In this document: positions 27,484 to 35,687 of the stretch, one piece after another | How the letters are laid out: each line of letters opens with the position of its first letter | Numbering within the stretch: position 1 is the first letter of the stretch | From: a bacterium | GTDB lineage: Bacteria > Planctomycetota > UBA8108 > UBA1146 | Assembly: GCA_029976805.1 (NCBI GenBank) | Contig: JAPOLY010000008.1 | Span: 1 to 51,357 of the forward strand | Reading direction: 5' to 3' | Length of the DNA: 51,357 nt | The notes under the pieces: generated by a model | The model's input: the letters and a program-made list of their open reading frames with translations, nothing else | What the model was told of the DNA's origin: nothing | The model's database searches: none | Translations under genes and position numbers: made by a program

Positions 27484-28770
27484 TCAGCGATCGCAGGTCA
27501 GATCATCGGGGGTCGGATCCGGGCCCGGTTCAGGGAAGGGAGCCGCGGGAGGTGGTCCGAAGGTGTAGAGATAATTCACCAGCTGAACACCGTCGGCGAG
27601 ATCGATGATGCCATTGTCATTGACGTCGAGGGCCTTGTAACAAGTCGGATCAGGACACTCCGGGCAAGCTCCGGTCATGAAAACCAGATTATTGATCACG
27701 TCGGACAGATCGAGATAGAGATCTCCATCTGCATCTCCCCTGAGGAAGATGTTCTGAACTGCCACCTCAATCACCGCATCGATGGTCAGAGGCTGCACAG
27801 ATTGATTGCCAATCACGAACACGTTGTCGACCACAGGGGTCCCTGGTGAAGGAGCAAAGCCGATCGTGGTCTCCACTGATTCGAAGACATCGGGCTGAAC
27901 ATCAAAATAGAACCGTGCCACTTCCAGCTCGATTCCTGTCGCCGGAATTACCTGCCCTGAGTAGGGCGGAAGAATATCGAGAAGAACCCCGAGTACGGCA
28001 TTGCCCTGATCGTCGTCAGAAAAATCTTCGACAAACTCTGCACCTGCAGTCTCAGTGATGGTTCCGCTGATTTCGACGTGGGAAAACTCCCAGATGAGGG
28101 GATCGTAGACCAGAGAAATCGAGAAACCCTGCAGATCTTCCGAATTGAAGGCGTGAATCTTGATCTCGTGATCGACCTCTCCCAGAGCGGCCTGCCCTGT
28201 GGTGGACTCGGCGATCAAGACATTCTGCTCGATCACACTGAGGAATCCGTTCTGGAGATCTGTCGTGACCGGAGTCCCCTCCACCAGAATGGTGCTCTGA
28301 AGATTGGCAGTCCCCACTTCTCCGGCGAGACTCAACAACTCCTGATTGGAGGGAATCAGCCACTGATCGGCATCGAAGAGAACTGAGACGAGGTGGGTTT
28401 CCTGAGTCGCAGGAAGTGATCCGTCAAAGGGTGCAGATCCATCCAGAATGACGATCAGACCCGCTTCTCCTTCAGTCTCATCCACAAACGAATCCAGAAA
28501 CTCGACGCTGACCGCATCCAGAATGCCACTGTTTTCATCGAAACCCTGCAACTGAATGCGATCCGGATCCACCTGCAACGCAATCTGAAATCCGCTGATG
28601 GGCTCAGAGGAGAGACCCAGAACGGCGGCCGAAACATCCCCTTGTCCGGGATAGACCGTGACGTCCTGTATGCGCAAGGCTGCGCTCTGGGCTTCGAGGG
28701 TTGAAGCACCCTGAATCACCATCCACAACGGCAGTGTGAATTTCACCCAGTTCCATATTCTGTTGAGCAT
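27484..28770 (-). CDS. Secreted protein with two cohesin-like modules and a dockerin-like domain
   Basis: A sixth member of the 8306-16401 family, standing alone on the other strand. Signal peptide: MLNRIWNWVKFTLPLWMV and on to LEAQ. Module 1 (about 30-180) has EPISGFQIALQVDPDRIQL and APFDGSLPATQ; module 2 (about 185-340) has EDLQGFSISLVYDPLIWEF, GTITETAGAEF, PPYSGQVIPATG and GTPVVDNVFVIGNQSVQP. The dockerin-like end has LRGDADGDLYLDLSDV and DVNDNGIIDLADG, with a Cys-rich insertion (GACPECPDPTC) between, then PPPAAPFPEPGPDPT and DDLTC. Start: ATG at 28770 with AGAGGA upstream; a start 51 bases earlier lacks a signal-peptide fit. Module 2 most resembles module 2 of the protein at 10553. Confidence 0.82.
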   Translation of the reverse strand: MLNRIWNWVKFTLPLWMVIQGASTLEAQSAALRIQDVTVYPGQGDVSAAVLGLSSEPISGFQIALQVDPDRIQLQGFDENSGILDAVSVEFLDSFVDETEGEAGLIVILDGSAPFDGSLPATQETHLVSVLFDADQWLIPSNQELLSLAGEVGTANLQSTILVEGTPVTTDLQNGFLSVIEQNVLIAESTTGQAALGEVDHEIKIHAFNSEDLQGFSISLVYDPLIWEFSHVEISGTITETAGAEFVEDFSDDDQGNAVLGVLLDILPPYSGQVIPATGIELEVARFYFDVQPDVFESVETTIGFAPSPGTPVVDNVFVIGNQSVQPLTIDAVIEVAVQNIFLRGDADGDLYLDLSDVINNLVFMTGACPECPDPTCYKALDVNDNGIIDLADGVQLVNYLYTFGPPPAAPFPEPGPDPTPDDLTCDR

Positions 28771-28837
28771 GGGCAGGTTCCTCTTCCTGGGGAATGGGAT
28801 CACCGAAAGCGGTTTTCCCAATCTGAAAACTACTCCG

Positions 28838-28866
28838 ATTATAGTGACGAACCTGACTTACAAAGT
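28838..28866 (-). promoter_or_regulatory. Promoter candidate for the dockerin gene at 28770
   Basis: A perfect TATAAT (28838-28843 on the minus strand) lies 17 bases downstream of ACTTTG, a weak -35. It would give a leader of about 60 bases. Confidence 0.5.
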
Positions 28867-29642
28867 TTTTTTGTTAGCATTAACGGGCATAACAGTTGCC
28901 TTTTTCAAAAAAGCCTTCCTGCCAGTCCTGAAGCGGTGTCTGGCCTGTTATCGCCTCACACCTGAAATATTGCCGAGGCTCCCGAGACTCTGAACATCGG
29001 CAATCTTTCCCGGTTCGAAACGTATCAAGTTGGGGAAAGACAAATCCTGATGGAAGAAAGATACCGGGGAGAAGTCTTCAGAGACTCACCTTCGGGCCGA
29101 CAGAGAAGTACGGGGAGATGTCACCCGTGAGAGTGGCAGCAGCGGAGATCAGAAAGAAAAGAAAAGGGAGGGTCTGGCTGTCTACTCTCCACAGAACCAT
29201 GTCCGGGATTGCAGATGCCAGAACCCTCCCTGAGTACTGTTCATCCGGAGCTCCGAAAGGAAGCCGGGAAGGGGTAAAGGCGAAAAAATCTGTCGCAGAC
29301 GAGCCCGCCCGGTGTCTCGCAACAGCCACCCAAAAAACCCAACAACAACCCGGATTCCAGGATCAGTGCCCCGGTGAACAGGTTCATTCAAAAGGGTGGG
29401 AGGCCGCCGGTTCCGAGCTCAGCCCGCCTAGAATGGCCGGATGACCGGTGACTCTCCCCTCGATCGACACTCCGCATGTCTCGAAGGCGGCAGCCAGTGC
29501 CGCTACTCCCATTGGAGATCCTTCGATGACATGGCAAGGTCTGTGCCAATCTAAAAAAAGTGGGAAGCGCACTTCTGTGGCCATTTACGGACGAGGTAGA
29601 GGAGGCTACACGGGAAGGGATGATTCAATCTACAGCAAAAGC

Positions 29643-29682
29643 GTTGCTCCATTTTCATGCAACAGCATCAAAATGGAGCAAC
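29643..29682 (-). terminator. Probable terminator of the response-regulator gene
   Basis: GTTGCTCCATTTT (29643-29655) and AAAATGGAGCAAC (29670-29682) form a perfect 13-bp stem with a 14-base loop, just after the stop at 29694. On the minus strand it is followed by GCTTTTGC, a short T tract, so termination may be moderate. Confidence 0.65.
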
Positions 29683-29693
29683 ACGCAGATCCA

Positions 29694-31136
29694 TTAAATT
29701 TCGTATTTCTCCATCAACCGGTAAAGCCGATTGCGATCGATGGACAGCAGGCTGGCAGCCCGGCTTTTGACCCCCTTGGATCGACTCAGCGCCTTACGAA
29801 TATGATCCGCCACGACTTCATCATAGGTCTGAAAATGATCGGAAGTGGCGGCGGCAACAGCCCGCTCTACCACGGCACGCCCAGCGGTTTCACAAGACTC
29901 GGCAAAACCCTGAAGGCCAACCACTTCCGGTGGAAGATCGTCGACCCGGATCAGTTCAGGATGTCCAGCCAGGGCAAATGATCGTTCAATGCAATTGTTC
30001 AGCTCACGAACATTGCCGGGCCAGTGATACTGGTGAAGTACTTTCTCAGCTTCAGGGGTCAGGATTCTTTCTCCGGGCAGTTGATATTCCTGATGAAGCT
30101 TGTCGATGAAATGCTTGGCGATGGGAACGATGTCATCCCGGCGATCCCTCAGGGGTGGAATATCCAGATTGATGACATTGATACGATAGAAAAGATCCTC
30201 CCGGAACTTTCCTTGTTGTACCAACTCCTGGATGGGGCGGTTGGTCGCAGTGATCACTCGTGCATGGAATGGAACAGGGCGATTGGAACCTACCGGAGTG
30301 ACTTCTTTCTCCTGAAGCGCCCTCAGCAGTTTGACCTGAAGGTCCATATCCAGCTCAGTAATCTCATCCAGGAAAAGTGTCCCCTTGCCCGCAGCAACAA
30401 AAAGGCCGTCCTGATCAGCAACAGAGCCAGTGAAAGCCCCCTTCTTGTGACCAAAGAGCTGGCTTTCAAGAAGAGTGCGACTCAGTGCACCGCAGTTGAC
30501 CGCAAGGTAGGGATATTCTTTTTGGTTGACCCGTTCATTCTCTTGATCGTTGAGATGGATCATCCGCTGAAGGTGAATCTCATGGGCCACCAGTTCCTTG
30601 CCTGTTCCCGGCTCTCCCTGAATCAACACCGGTGAGGGGATCGGGGCCAACTTGCGAATGGTGCCGATGACCTCCTTCATGACTTCATCACGGAAGATCA
30701 GTTTGGGAGTGGCTTTTTCACCCTCCGTCTTTCGACGCAGAACCTGTGCCCAGACCTTGTCGATCGTGCACAGGAGATCTTCCACAGACCCCTGCTTCTC
30801 CAGATAATCCCATGCACCGGCCTCGAGGAGTCGCCTCTTTGATTCCCGTTCGTCGTCGCCTGTGTAAACGATGATCGGCAACTCCTTGAAGGTTGAAGAG
30901 ATCTGTGCGGTCAGTTCTTCACCATTGAGTCGAGGCATGTCGAGATCGGTAATCACCAGGTCGATGGGATTCTGCCCTTCCCTGAAATCATGCAAAAGCT
31001 GTAACGCTTTTGTCGGATCAGAGAGTGTGGCGACCTCATATCCCACGGACTCCATCACTGCCCGTGCCGATTCCAGAGTGTATTCCTGGTCATCTACGAT
31101 CAGGACATGGTCCGGAGTTGATTTGGTCAAAGTCAT
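29694..31136 (-). CDS. Sigma-54-dependent response regulator (NtrC family)
   Basis: The 480-residue protein has a receiver domain (LIVDDQE, phospho-acceptor Asp64 in DLVITDLDMP, then YTGDD and EKQGS), an AAA+ sigma-54 activation domain (Walker A GEPGTGKELVAHEI, Walker B GTLFLDEITELD, arginine-finger region REDLFYRINVINLDIPPLRD) and a Fis-type helix-turn-helix at the C-terminus (SRAASLLSIDRNRLYRLM). The sigma-54 contact loop reads GAFTGS instead of GAFTGA. The start codon overlaps the stop of the upstream kinase-like gene as ATGA, so the pair is a two-component unit. Targets are not evident; I found no clear -24/-12 promoter nearby. Confidence 0.94.
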   Translation of the reverse strand: MTLTKSTPDHVLIVDDQEYTLESARAVMESVGYEVATLSDPTKALQLLHDFREGQNPIDLVITDLDMPRLNGEELTAQISSTFKELPIIVYTGDDERESKRRLLEAGAWDYLEKQGSVEDLLCTIDKVWAQVLRRKTEGEKATPKLIFRDEVMKEVIGTIRKLAPIPSPVLIQGEPGTGKELVAHEIHLQRMIHLNDQENERVNQKEYPYLAVNCGALSRTLLESQLFGHKKGAFTGSVADQDGLFVAAGKGTLFLDEITELDMDLQVKLLRALQEKEVTPVGSNRPVPFHARVITATNRPIQELVQQGKFREDLFYRINVINLDIPPLRDRRDDIVPIAKHFIDKLHQEYQLPGERILTPEAEKVLHQYHWPGNVRELNNCIERSFALAGHPELIRVDDLPPEVVGLQGFAESCETAGRAVVERAVAAATSDHFQTYDEVVADHIRKALSRSKGVKSRAASLLSIDRNRLYRLMEKYEI

Positions 31137-31735
31137 GATTTGGCCTCCCCCTTCTTCGTGATCTCCCAGCCTTTTTCATGAGGCTTGAGATGGAAGTAAT
31201 GATTCAGGACATCGCCCATTTCTGGCGGGGGTGCGATCTCCTCATTTTTTGACTGCTCGATATGAACCCTGTTTTCCTCGACTCGAATTTCCAGTACTGC
31301 GCCACGAATCATGTGGGTACGCAGATGCTCCAGCGAATAGACGATCGCCGGCAGCAAGTCCTCCACGAGTGCGTCATTGAGGGGAAACAACAGTTCAACT
31401 CCAGAGTTTGAAAAGCGCTTGCGGTAATGCTCGAGAATCCGGACCGCATGAGGTTGCTCCGAGTTGAACAACATCCAGGTTTTGAGAACGCCCTCCAATC
31501 TCTGGAAGCCCAGAGTGGCCATTTCCAGAGACTTGTCGATCTTCTCCTGGTCCTGCTTTTCCTTCGCCCTGTCCAGGGTGAAACGGGCGTTTTGGGCCAC
31601 CGTCAGGTGATTGCGCATTTGATGATTGAGCTTCGCGGCCACCTGAAAGAGGAGCCAACTCCTGAGGGCCGATTCCGGATAACCGGCGCCTACCCCATTT
31701 TCGGTTTGCCCATCGTTGGATGTGGAATGCTGCAC
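31133..31735 (-). CDS. Histidine-kinase-like protein without recognisable ATPase lobe
   Basis: The central part has an H-box, KLNHQMRNHLTVAQNA, with the phospho-acceptor histidine in the context of HisKA domains, followed by a second helix (SLEMATLGFQRLEGVLKTW). The remaining 100 residues line up only loosely with a HATPase: the N-box asparagine and G-box glycines are absent. That resembles phosphotransferases such as Spo0B or ChpT. No membrane segment or sensor domain. The start is uncertain: GTG at 31735 has GGGAG seven bases upstream and gives 200 residues; a TTG at 31807 would give 224. Coupled by ATGA overlap to the response regulator, its likely phosphorelay partner. Confidence 0.7.
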   Translation of the reverse strand: MQHSTSNDGQTENGVGAGYPESALRSWLLFQVAAKLNHQMRNHLTVAQNARFTLDRAKEKQDQEKIDKSLEMATLGFQRLEGVLKTWMLFNSEQPHAVRILEHYRKRFSNSGVELLFPLNDALVEDLLPAIVYSLEHLRTHMIRGAVLEIRVEENRVHIEQSKNEEIAPPPEMGDVLNHYFHLKPHEKGWEITKKGEAKS

Positions 31736-32293
31736 TGGAGGACTCCCTGTCTTCTTTTCAGCGACCCAACTTGTTTTCAGCGGTCCAATCTGGGTGAAAC
31801 ACTTCAAAATCGCTCTTTAAGCGGCAATTTATCCCAGTTTCCCCAGTAGACTGCTACAAAACGCCGCAGTCCAGAACAGGGTTCCCCGGGACCTGAAAAT
31901 TCCCATCAGGGGCCAAAATCGCTGAATTAAGGGGAGAAAAAGGGAGGCGGGGTGCCGGATCGACCACACCACGGTTTTCCGGCACCCCGCCAGGGATGGT
32001 GAAGGATTTGAAGTGGAAGACACTTCGGGAGGCGGAAAAATCAGACAGCCGGCGTTATTCCTCTTCCAGCACACCAAAACAACGTAAACCCGGCTGCCTG
32101 AACTCAAATTTCCACGTCCTGGGGACGGATCCCCGGGAGCCCCACAGAAGAGGGCTCACAGAAGAGTGACATCTCCGACAAAATTGCGCCAACCGGGATC
32201 AGGCCCTCGTCAGCCTCCCCGGAGGGAGATATGCTTCTGGCTTGCCCATGGGGCCTTTCAAGGCCCCTTCCAGAATCAACACGGGGGTTCCTT
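31736..32293. other. Divergent intergenic region kinase-like gene / purF
   Basis: No coding frame in this stretch looks real. It contains the strong inverted repeat described at 31946-31991 and GC-rich sequence up to purF. No clear promoter was picked for either gene. Confidence 0.45.
31946..31991. repeat. 14-bp inverted repeat, candidate terminator or small-RNA end
   Basis: GGCGGGGTGCCGGA (31946-31959) and TCCGGCACCCCGCC (31978-31991) pair perfectly around an 18-base loop. On the minus strand the stem is followed by TCCCTTTTT, so it could terminate a minus-strand transcript starting upstream of purF; no protein gene would fit such a transcript. Confidence 0.5.
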
Positions 32294-33781
32294 ATGTGTG
32301 GTTTTTTCGGGGTGATAGGCAGCGATCAGCCAGCCTGTCACGAAATCTATGAGGCATTGGTCTGTCTTCAACACCGGGGACAGGATGCAGCCGGGATCGT
32401 CACCCATGACGAACGATTTCACCTGAAAAAGGGGAATGGCCTCGTACGCGATGTCTTCCGCATGAAAAACATGGAGCGACTCACCGGCAACGCCGGGATC
32501 GGTCAGGTTCGTTATCCGACCTTTGGCGGATCCACCAATGAGGATGCCCAGCCCTTCGTCGTAAATTACCCCTACGGCATCGCCATGGCTCACAACGGCA
32601 ATGTGACCAATGGGGAAGAAGTTCAGGATTGGCTCTCCAAGCAAAAGAGAACGATTCTTCACTCCAGTTGTGATGTGGAATTGATCCTCTTCACCCTTGC
32701 AGTGGAACTTTCCGAAATCGGCGGACTTGAACCGGATCACGACTCTGTCTTCAAGGCGATTGCGAATGTCTTTGAACGGGTCAAGGGCGCCTACTCCGTG
32801 TCAGCCCTGATCTCCCGTTTTGGCATGGTTGCATTCCGCGATCCAAATGGGATTCGGCCGATGGTCATGGGATATCGGGACAATGAAGACGGCAGTCGTT
32901 CATGGGCCTGTGCCTCCGAAAATATTCCGCTGGAGATCCAGGGTTACAAGGGCATCGAAAATGTGAATGCGGGAGAAGCGGTCATCTTCGTTCCCGGTGA
33001 AGAACCGGTCCGAAAGCAGTTGGTCGAAAGACCCCACACCCCCTGCATCTTTGAGCACGTCTATTTTGCTCGCCCTGACAGCGTTCTCGACGATGTCAGC
33101 GTGTATGAGTCCCGGCGGCAGTTGGGGCGCAATTTGGGAGAGCGCTGGAAAAAGCTCGGCCACCACGTGGATGTGGTGATTCCTGTCCCCGACAGTGCCT
33201 GCACAGCGGCCAGCACCATGGCATCGACCATCGGAGTCGAATACCGGGAAGGCCTGGTCAAGAATCGCTATATCGGCAGAACTTTCATCATGCCCGGACA
33301 GGGTGCCAGAACATCGGGTGTGCGCAGGAAACTGAATGCCATTCGCAGCGAATTTGAGGGCAAGGATGTTTTGCTCGTCGATGACAGCGTGGTCCGTGGA
33401 ACGACCTCAAAACAGATCGTTGAGCTCGCCCGGTCAGCCGGGGCCCGAAAAGTCTACTTCGCTTCCTGTTCCCCACCAGTGCAGTTCCCCTGTGTCTATG
33501 GGGTCGATATGTCTACCCGCTCCGAATTGATCGCACGAGACAAGTCTGAACAACAGATCGCTGAAGCGATCGGATCCGATGCAATGGTCTATCAGACGGT
33601 CGATGGCCTGCGGGAAGCCCTGCAAACCTCCGGATCAAATCTGAACTATTGTGCGGCGTGCTTCGATGGCAAGTACCCGACACCTGACGTAACCAGTGAA
33701 ACTCTTGAAGCGATTGAAACCTGCAGACTGGACGAGCAACAAAAGATATCCGAGTCCCATACTGCTGAAACCACGGGCTAA
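32294..33781 (+). CDS. purF: Amidophosphoribosyltransferase PurF (4Fe-4S cysteine type)
   Basis: PurF makes phosphoribosylamine from PRPP and glutamine, the first step of purine synthesis. The start at 32294 gives MCGFFGVIG, so removing Met exposes the catalytic cysteine; an earlier in-frame start would bury it. The glutaminase domain has LQHRGQDAAGI and GNAGIGQVRY; the transferase domain has the PRPP loop DVLLVDDSVVRGTT. Four cysteines sit where the Bacillus-type enzyme holds a 4Fe-4S cluster: CIFEHVYFARPDS, FPCVYGVDM, and CAACFDGKYPT. The enzyme is therefore likely oxygen-sensitive and cluster-bearing, but without the propeptide of the Bacillus protein. Length 495. Confidence 0.96.
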   Translation: MCGFFGVIGSDQPACHEIYEALVCLQHRGQDAAGIVTHDERFHLKKGNGLVRDVFRMKNMERLTGNAGIGQVRYPTFGGSTNEDAQPFVVNYPYGIAMAHNGNVTNGEEVQDWLSKQKRTILHSSCDVELILFTLAVELSEIGGLEPDHDSVFKAIANVFERVKGAYSVSALISRFGMVAFRDPNGIRPMVMGYRDNEDGSRSWACASENIPLEIQGYKGIENVNAGEAVIFVPGEEPVRKQLVERPHTPCIFEHVYFARPDSVLDDVSVYESRRQLGRNLGERWKKLGHHVDVVIPVPDSACTAASTMASTIGVEYREGLVKNRYIGRTFIMPGQGARTSGVRRKLNAIRSEFEGKDVLLVDDSVVRGTTSKQIVELARSAGARKVYFASCSPPVQFPCVYGVDMSTRSELIARDKSEQQIAEAIGSDAMVYQTVDGLREALQTSGSNLNYCAACFDGKYPTPDVTSETLEAIETCRLDEQQKISESHTAETTG

Positions 33782-33969
33782 TCGACTTTTCAAGACATTG
33801 AATCTGTCTGATGAAATTCAATCCATCGGTGGGTATGATTCATGCTTGAACGAAATGGGTGAACCTCTGAATCGAAGTGTGCCATTTGGTGAGGGCGGGA
33901 TTTATTCGATCGGTTGTTGCCCGGCAACTTGTTATTGATCTGAACCGACTCTGAATCACAGGAGGCAGA

Positions 33970-34659
33970 ATGCTGACTTCGACGGGGCTCGCCATGACCC
34001 CCACCTTCTTCTGTGCAATGGTCGGCATGCTGGTCCTGACCGCTCTGGATCAGAACCCGGATCTCGCCAGAAACAAAAGAACCCGGACCATTCTACTCTG
34101 TGTTCTGGGAGCCAGTTTTTCCCTGCTGTGCCTGTTATTACTGCGTTTGAAACCGGCACTGCCCATCCTTTTGACCCTGGCATTTTCGGCTCTGCTCTTT
34201 CAGATCCCTGCATTTCTGCGTCTGCGTCATCCCGATCGGTACCGCAAAGATGATCGCAGCCCCTGGCTTTGGCGCTGGCGAAGCCATGTTCCCCAGCGAA
34301 GTCCCGGGGCCTATCTCAAAATGCTCGAGCGCACACACCAATCGCTGGAACGGAATTCGCTGGATCCCATCCTCCACCTCAAGGCAATGGAACTGGCCGT
34401 GAGATGTAATGAGAACAACAGGGCTCTTTACCACTGTCATGTGCTCGATGAAGTACTTTCACCGGGGACTGCCCACGAGCACGTTCTACGCTGCCAGATC
34501 TACCTGCTCAGTCACCGACAACGCCGCCATGAAGATGCGGAAAACGTTCTGCAAAGGCTGGAAAAGTTGTATCCGGTGAAGATGCCCCACGACATTCCAC
34601 CACAGAAGGAAGAGTCCTCGGCATCGTCGGGAGAAGGGGACGGAAGCCCCCTTTCCTGA
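33970..34659 (+). CDS. Small membrane protein of unknown function
   Basis: 229 residues with three probable membrane helices in the first 85 (around AMTPTFFCAMVGMLVLTAL, ILLCVLGASFSLLCLLLL and PILLTLAFSALLFQIPAFL), then a cytoplasmic helical part with TPR-like pairs (DPILHLKAMELAVRCNENN, EDAENVLQRLEKLYP) and a disordered Ser/Gly/Asp C-terminus. I do not recognise the family. AGGAGG lies five bases before the ATG. It follows purF by 188 bases on the same strand and is convergent with serA. A role in protein-protein contact at the membrane would fit but is a guess. Confidence 0.75.
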   Translation: MLTSTGLAMTPTFFCAMVGMLVLTALDQNPDLARNKRTRTILLCVLGASFSLLCLLLLRLKPALPILLTLAFSALLFQIPAFLRLRHPDRYRKDDRSPWLWRWRSHVPQRSPGAYLKMLERTHQSLERNSLDPILHLKAMELAVRCNENNRALYHCHVLDEVLSPGTAHEHVLRCQIYLLSHRQRRHEDAENVLQRLEKLYPVKMPHDIPPQKEESSASSGEGDGSPLS

Positions 34660-34683
34660 TCAGGAATCCATCAACGAGTCGGC

Positions 34684-35637
34684 TCAGCTGACCGGTTGAT
34701 TGACAGGGTGTTGAACCTGACCTTCGAGAAGAAACGCGGCCACCTGCTGGGCAGATTGCAACCCGACATTGTCCTGGGCCTCGACGGTGGAAGCTCCCAA
34801 ATGCGGTGTACAAATGATGGAGGCATGATTCCTGAGGGGATCATTCTCAGCAGGGGGCTCCTCGACAAAGACGTCAAGACCTGCTGCGGCCACCTGCCCC
34901 GAATCGACTGCGCGCAACAATGCCTCTGAGTCGATCACCGGACCCCGACTGACATTGACGAGACGAACCCCCGCCTTGCACTGACCGAGGAAGTCGTCAT
35001 TGACCATCCCGCGAGTGTGATCGTTGAGAGGAGGATGAAGAGAGATAAAGTCCGCATTGGGAAGAGCATCCTCCAGGGTGGAAAGAGTGGCTCCATTCTC
35101 CTCGCAGACGGAAGCGTCGACGAAGGGATCGCAGCCGACCACCTTCATGCCGAGGCCGCTGGCTTTACGGCACACTCTCTGACCGATCTTTCCCATACCA
35201 ATGACGGCAAGGGTTTTACCTTCCAGTTCGACACCTACCAGTTTTTTCCGATCCCAGCCCCCCTGACTCATACCCAGATGCCCTTGCCCGACATTGCGGG
35301 CCACAGCAAACATTAGGGCGAGAGCATGCTCTGCGGCAGCATTGGAATTGGCCGCAGGCGTATTCATGACGAGGACTCCTTTTTCAGCAGCGGCGTCACA
35401 ATCAATGTTGTCGACCCCTGCCCCCGCCCGACAGATGCATTTCAGGTTTGGAGCCTGATCAAGCAGTTCAGAGGTAATTTGCGTACCCGATCGAAGAATC
35501 CAACCACTGATGCTTGGCAAACTCTCTTCAACCTTGTCTGCACCGACAATTACTTCCAGACCTGCATTACGAAGAATCTCCTCAGTTGCCGGTGGAAGTG
35601 GATCAGAAATCAGAATGGGACCATTGGCTGCAGACAT
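34684..35637 (-). CDS. serA: D-3-phosphoglycerate dehydrogenase, short form
   Basis: A D-2-hydroxyacid dehydrogenase that most resembles SerA, the first enzyme of serine synthesis. It has the N-terminal substrate domain, CICRAGAGVDNID, the NAD motif VIGMGKIGQRVCRKA, catalytic Arg in LVNVSRGPVID, Glu in DVFVEEPP and His in CTPHLGASTVEAQ. At 317 residues it lacks the C-terminal ACT and intervening domains, so serine feedback through ACT is not expected. The ATG at 35637 follows AAAGGA; a start 54 bases earlier would overlap fabF. Other hydroxyacid dehydrogenases remain possible, but PHLGAST favours SerA. It lies at the end of the fab operon. Confidence 0.85.
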   Translation of the reverse strand: MSAANGPILISDPLPPATEEILRNAGLEVIVGADKVEESLPSISGWILRSGTQITSELLDQAPNLKCICRAGAGVDNIDCDAAAEKGVLVMNTPAANSNAAAEHALALMFAVARNVGQGHLGMSQGGWDRKKLVGVELEGKTLAVIGMGKIGQRVCRKASGLGMKVVGCDPFVDASVCEENGATLSTLEDALPNADFISLHPPLNDHTRGMVNDDFLGQCKAGVRLVNVSRGPVIDSEALLRAVDSGQVAAAGLDVFVEEPPAENDPLRNHASIICTPHLGASTVEAQDNVGLQSAQQVAAFLLEGQVQHPVNQPVS

Positions 35638-35687
35638 CAGTGTTTCCTTTAACGCAAGTTTTTCAAAAGTTCTTTGAGATACAGGAC

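Larger units (their letters stand above)
28771..29693. other. Long non-coding region with a promoter and several inverted repeats
   Basis: This 923-base stretch holds a TATAAT box for the dockerin gene (28838-28843, minus), an ATTGCCGA/TCGGCAAT inverted repeat (28969-29004), a GGGAGGGT-CTGGC/GCCAGA-ACCCTCCC inverted repeat with a 38-base loop (29166-29230), and the terminator of the response-regulator gene (29643-29682). Open frames here, the longest about 100 codons, lack convincing starts, family similarity or typical composition. A leader or non-coding RNA is possible. Confidence 0.45.

Noticed and set aside
29078-29444. Possible small proteins in the gap after the response regulator
   Set aside because: Frames on both strands overlap, the minus frame starts at a GTG without Shine-Dalgarno, and neither has family similarity.
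33797-33822. ATTGAAT/ATTCAAT hairpin as purF terminator
   Set aside because: Only seven A/T-rich pairs and no T tract; too weak to call.
34670-34700. Hairpin between the small membrane protein and serA as terminator
   Set aside because: ATCAAC/GTTGAT with an internal GTC/GAC can pair, but there is no T tract on either strand.
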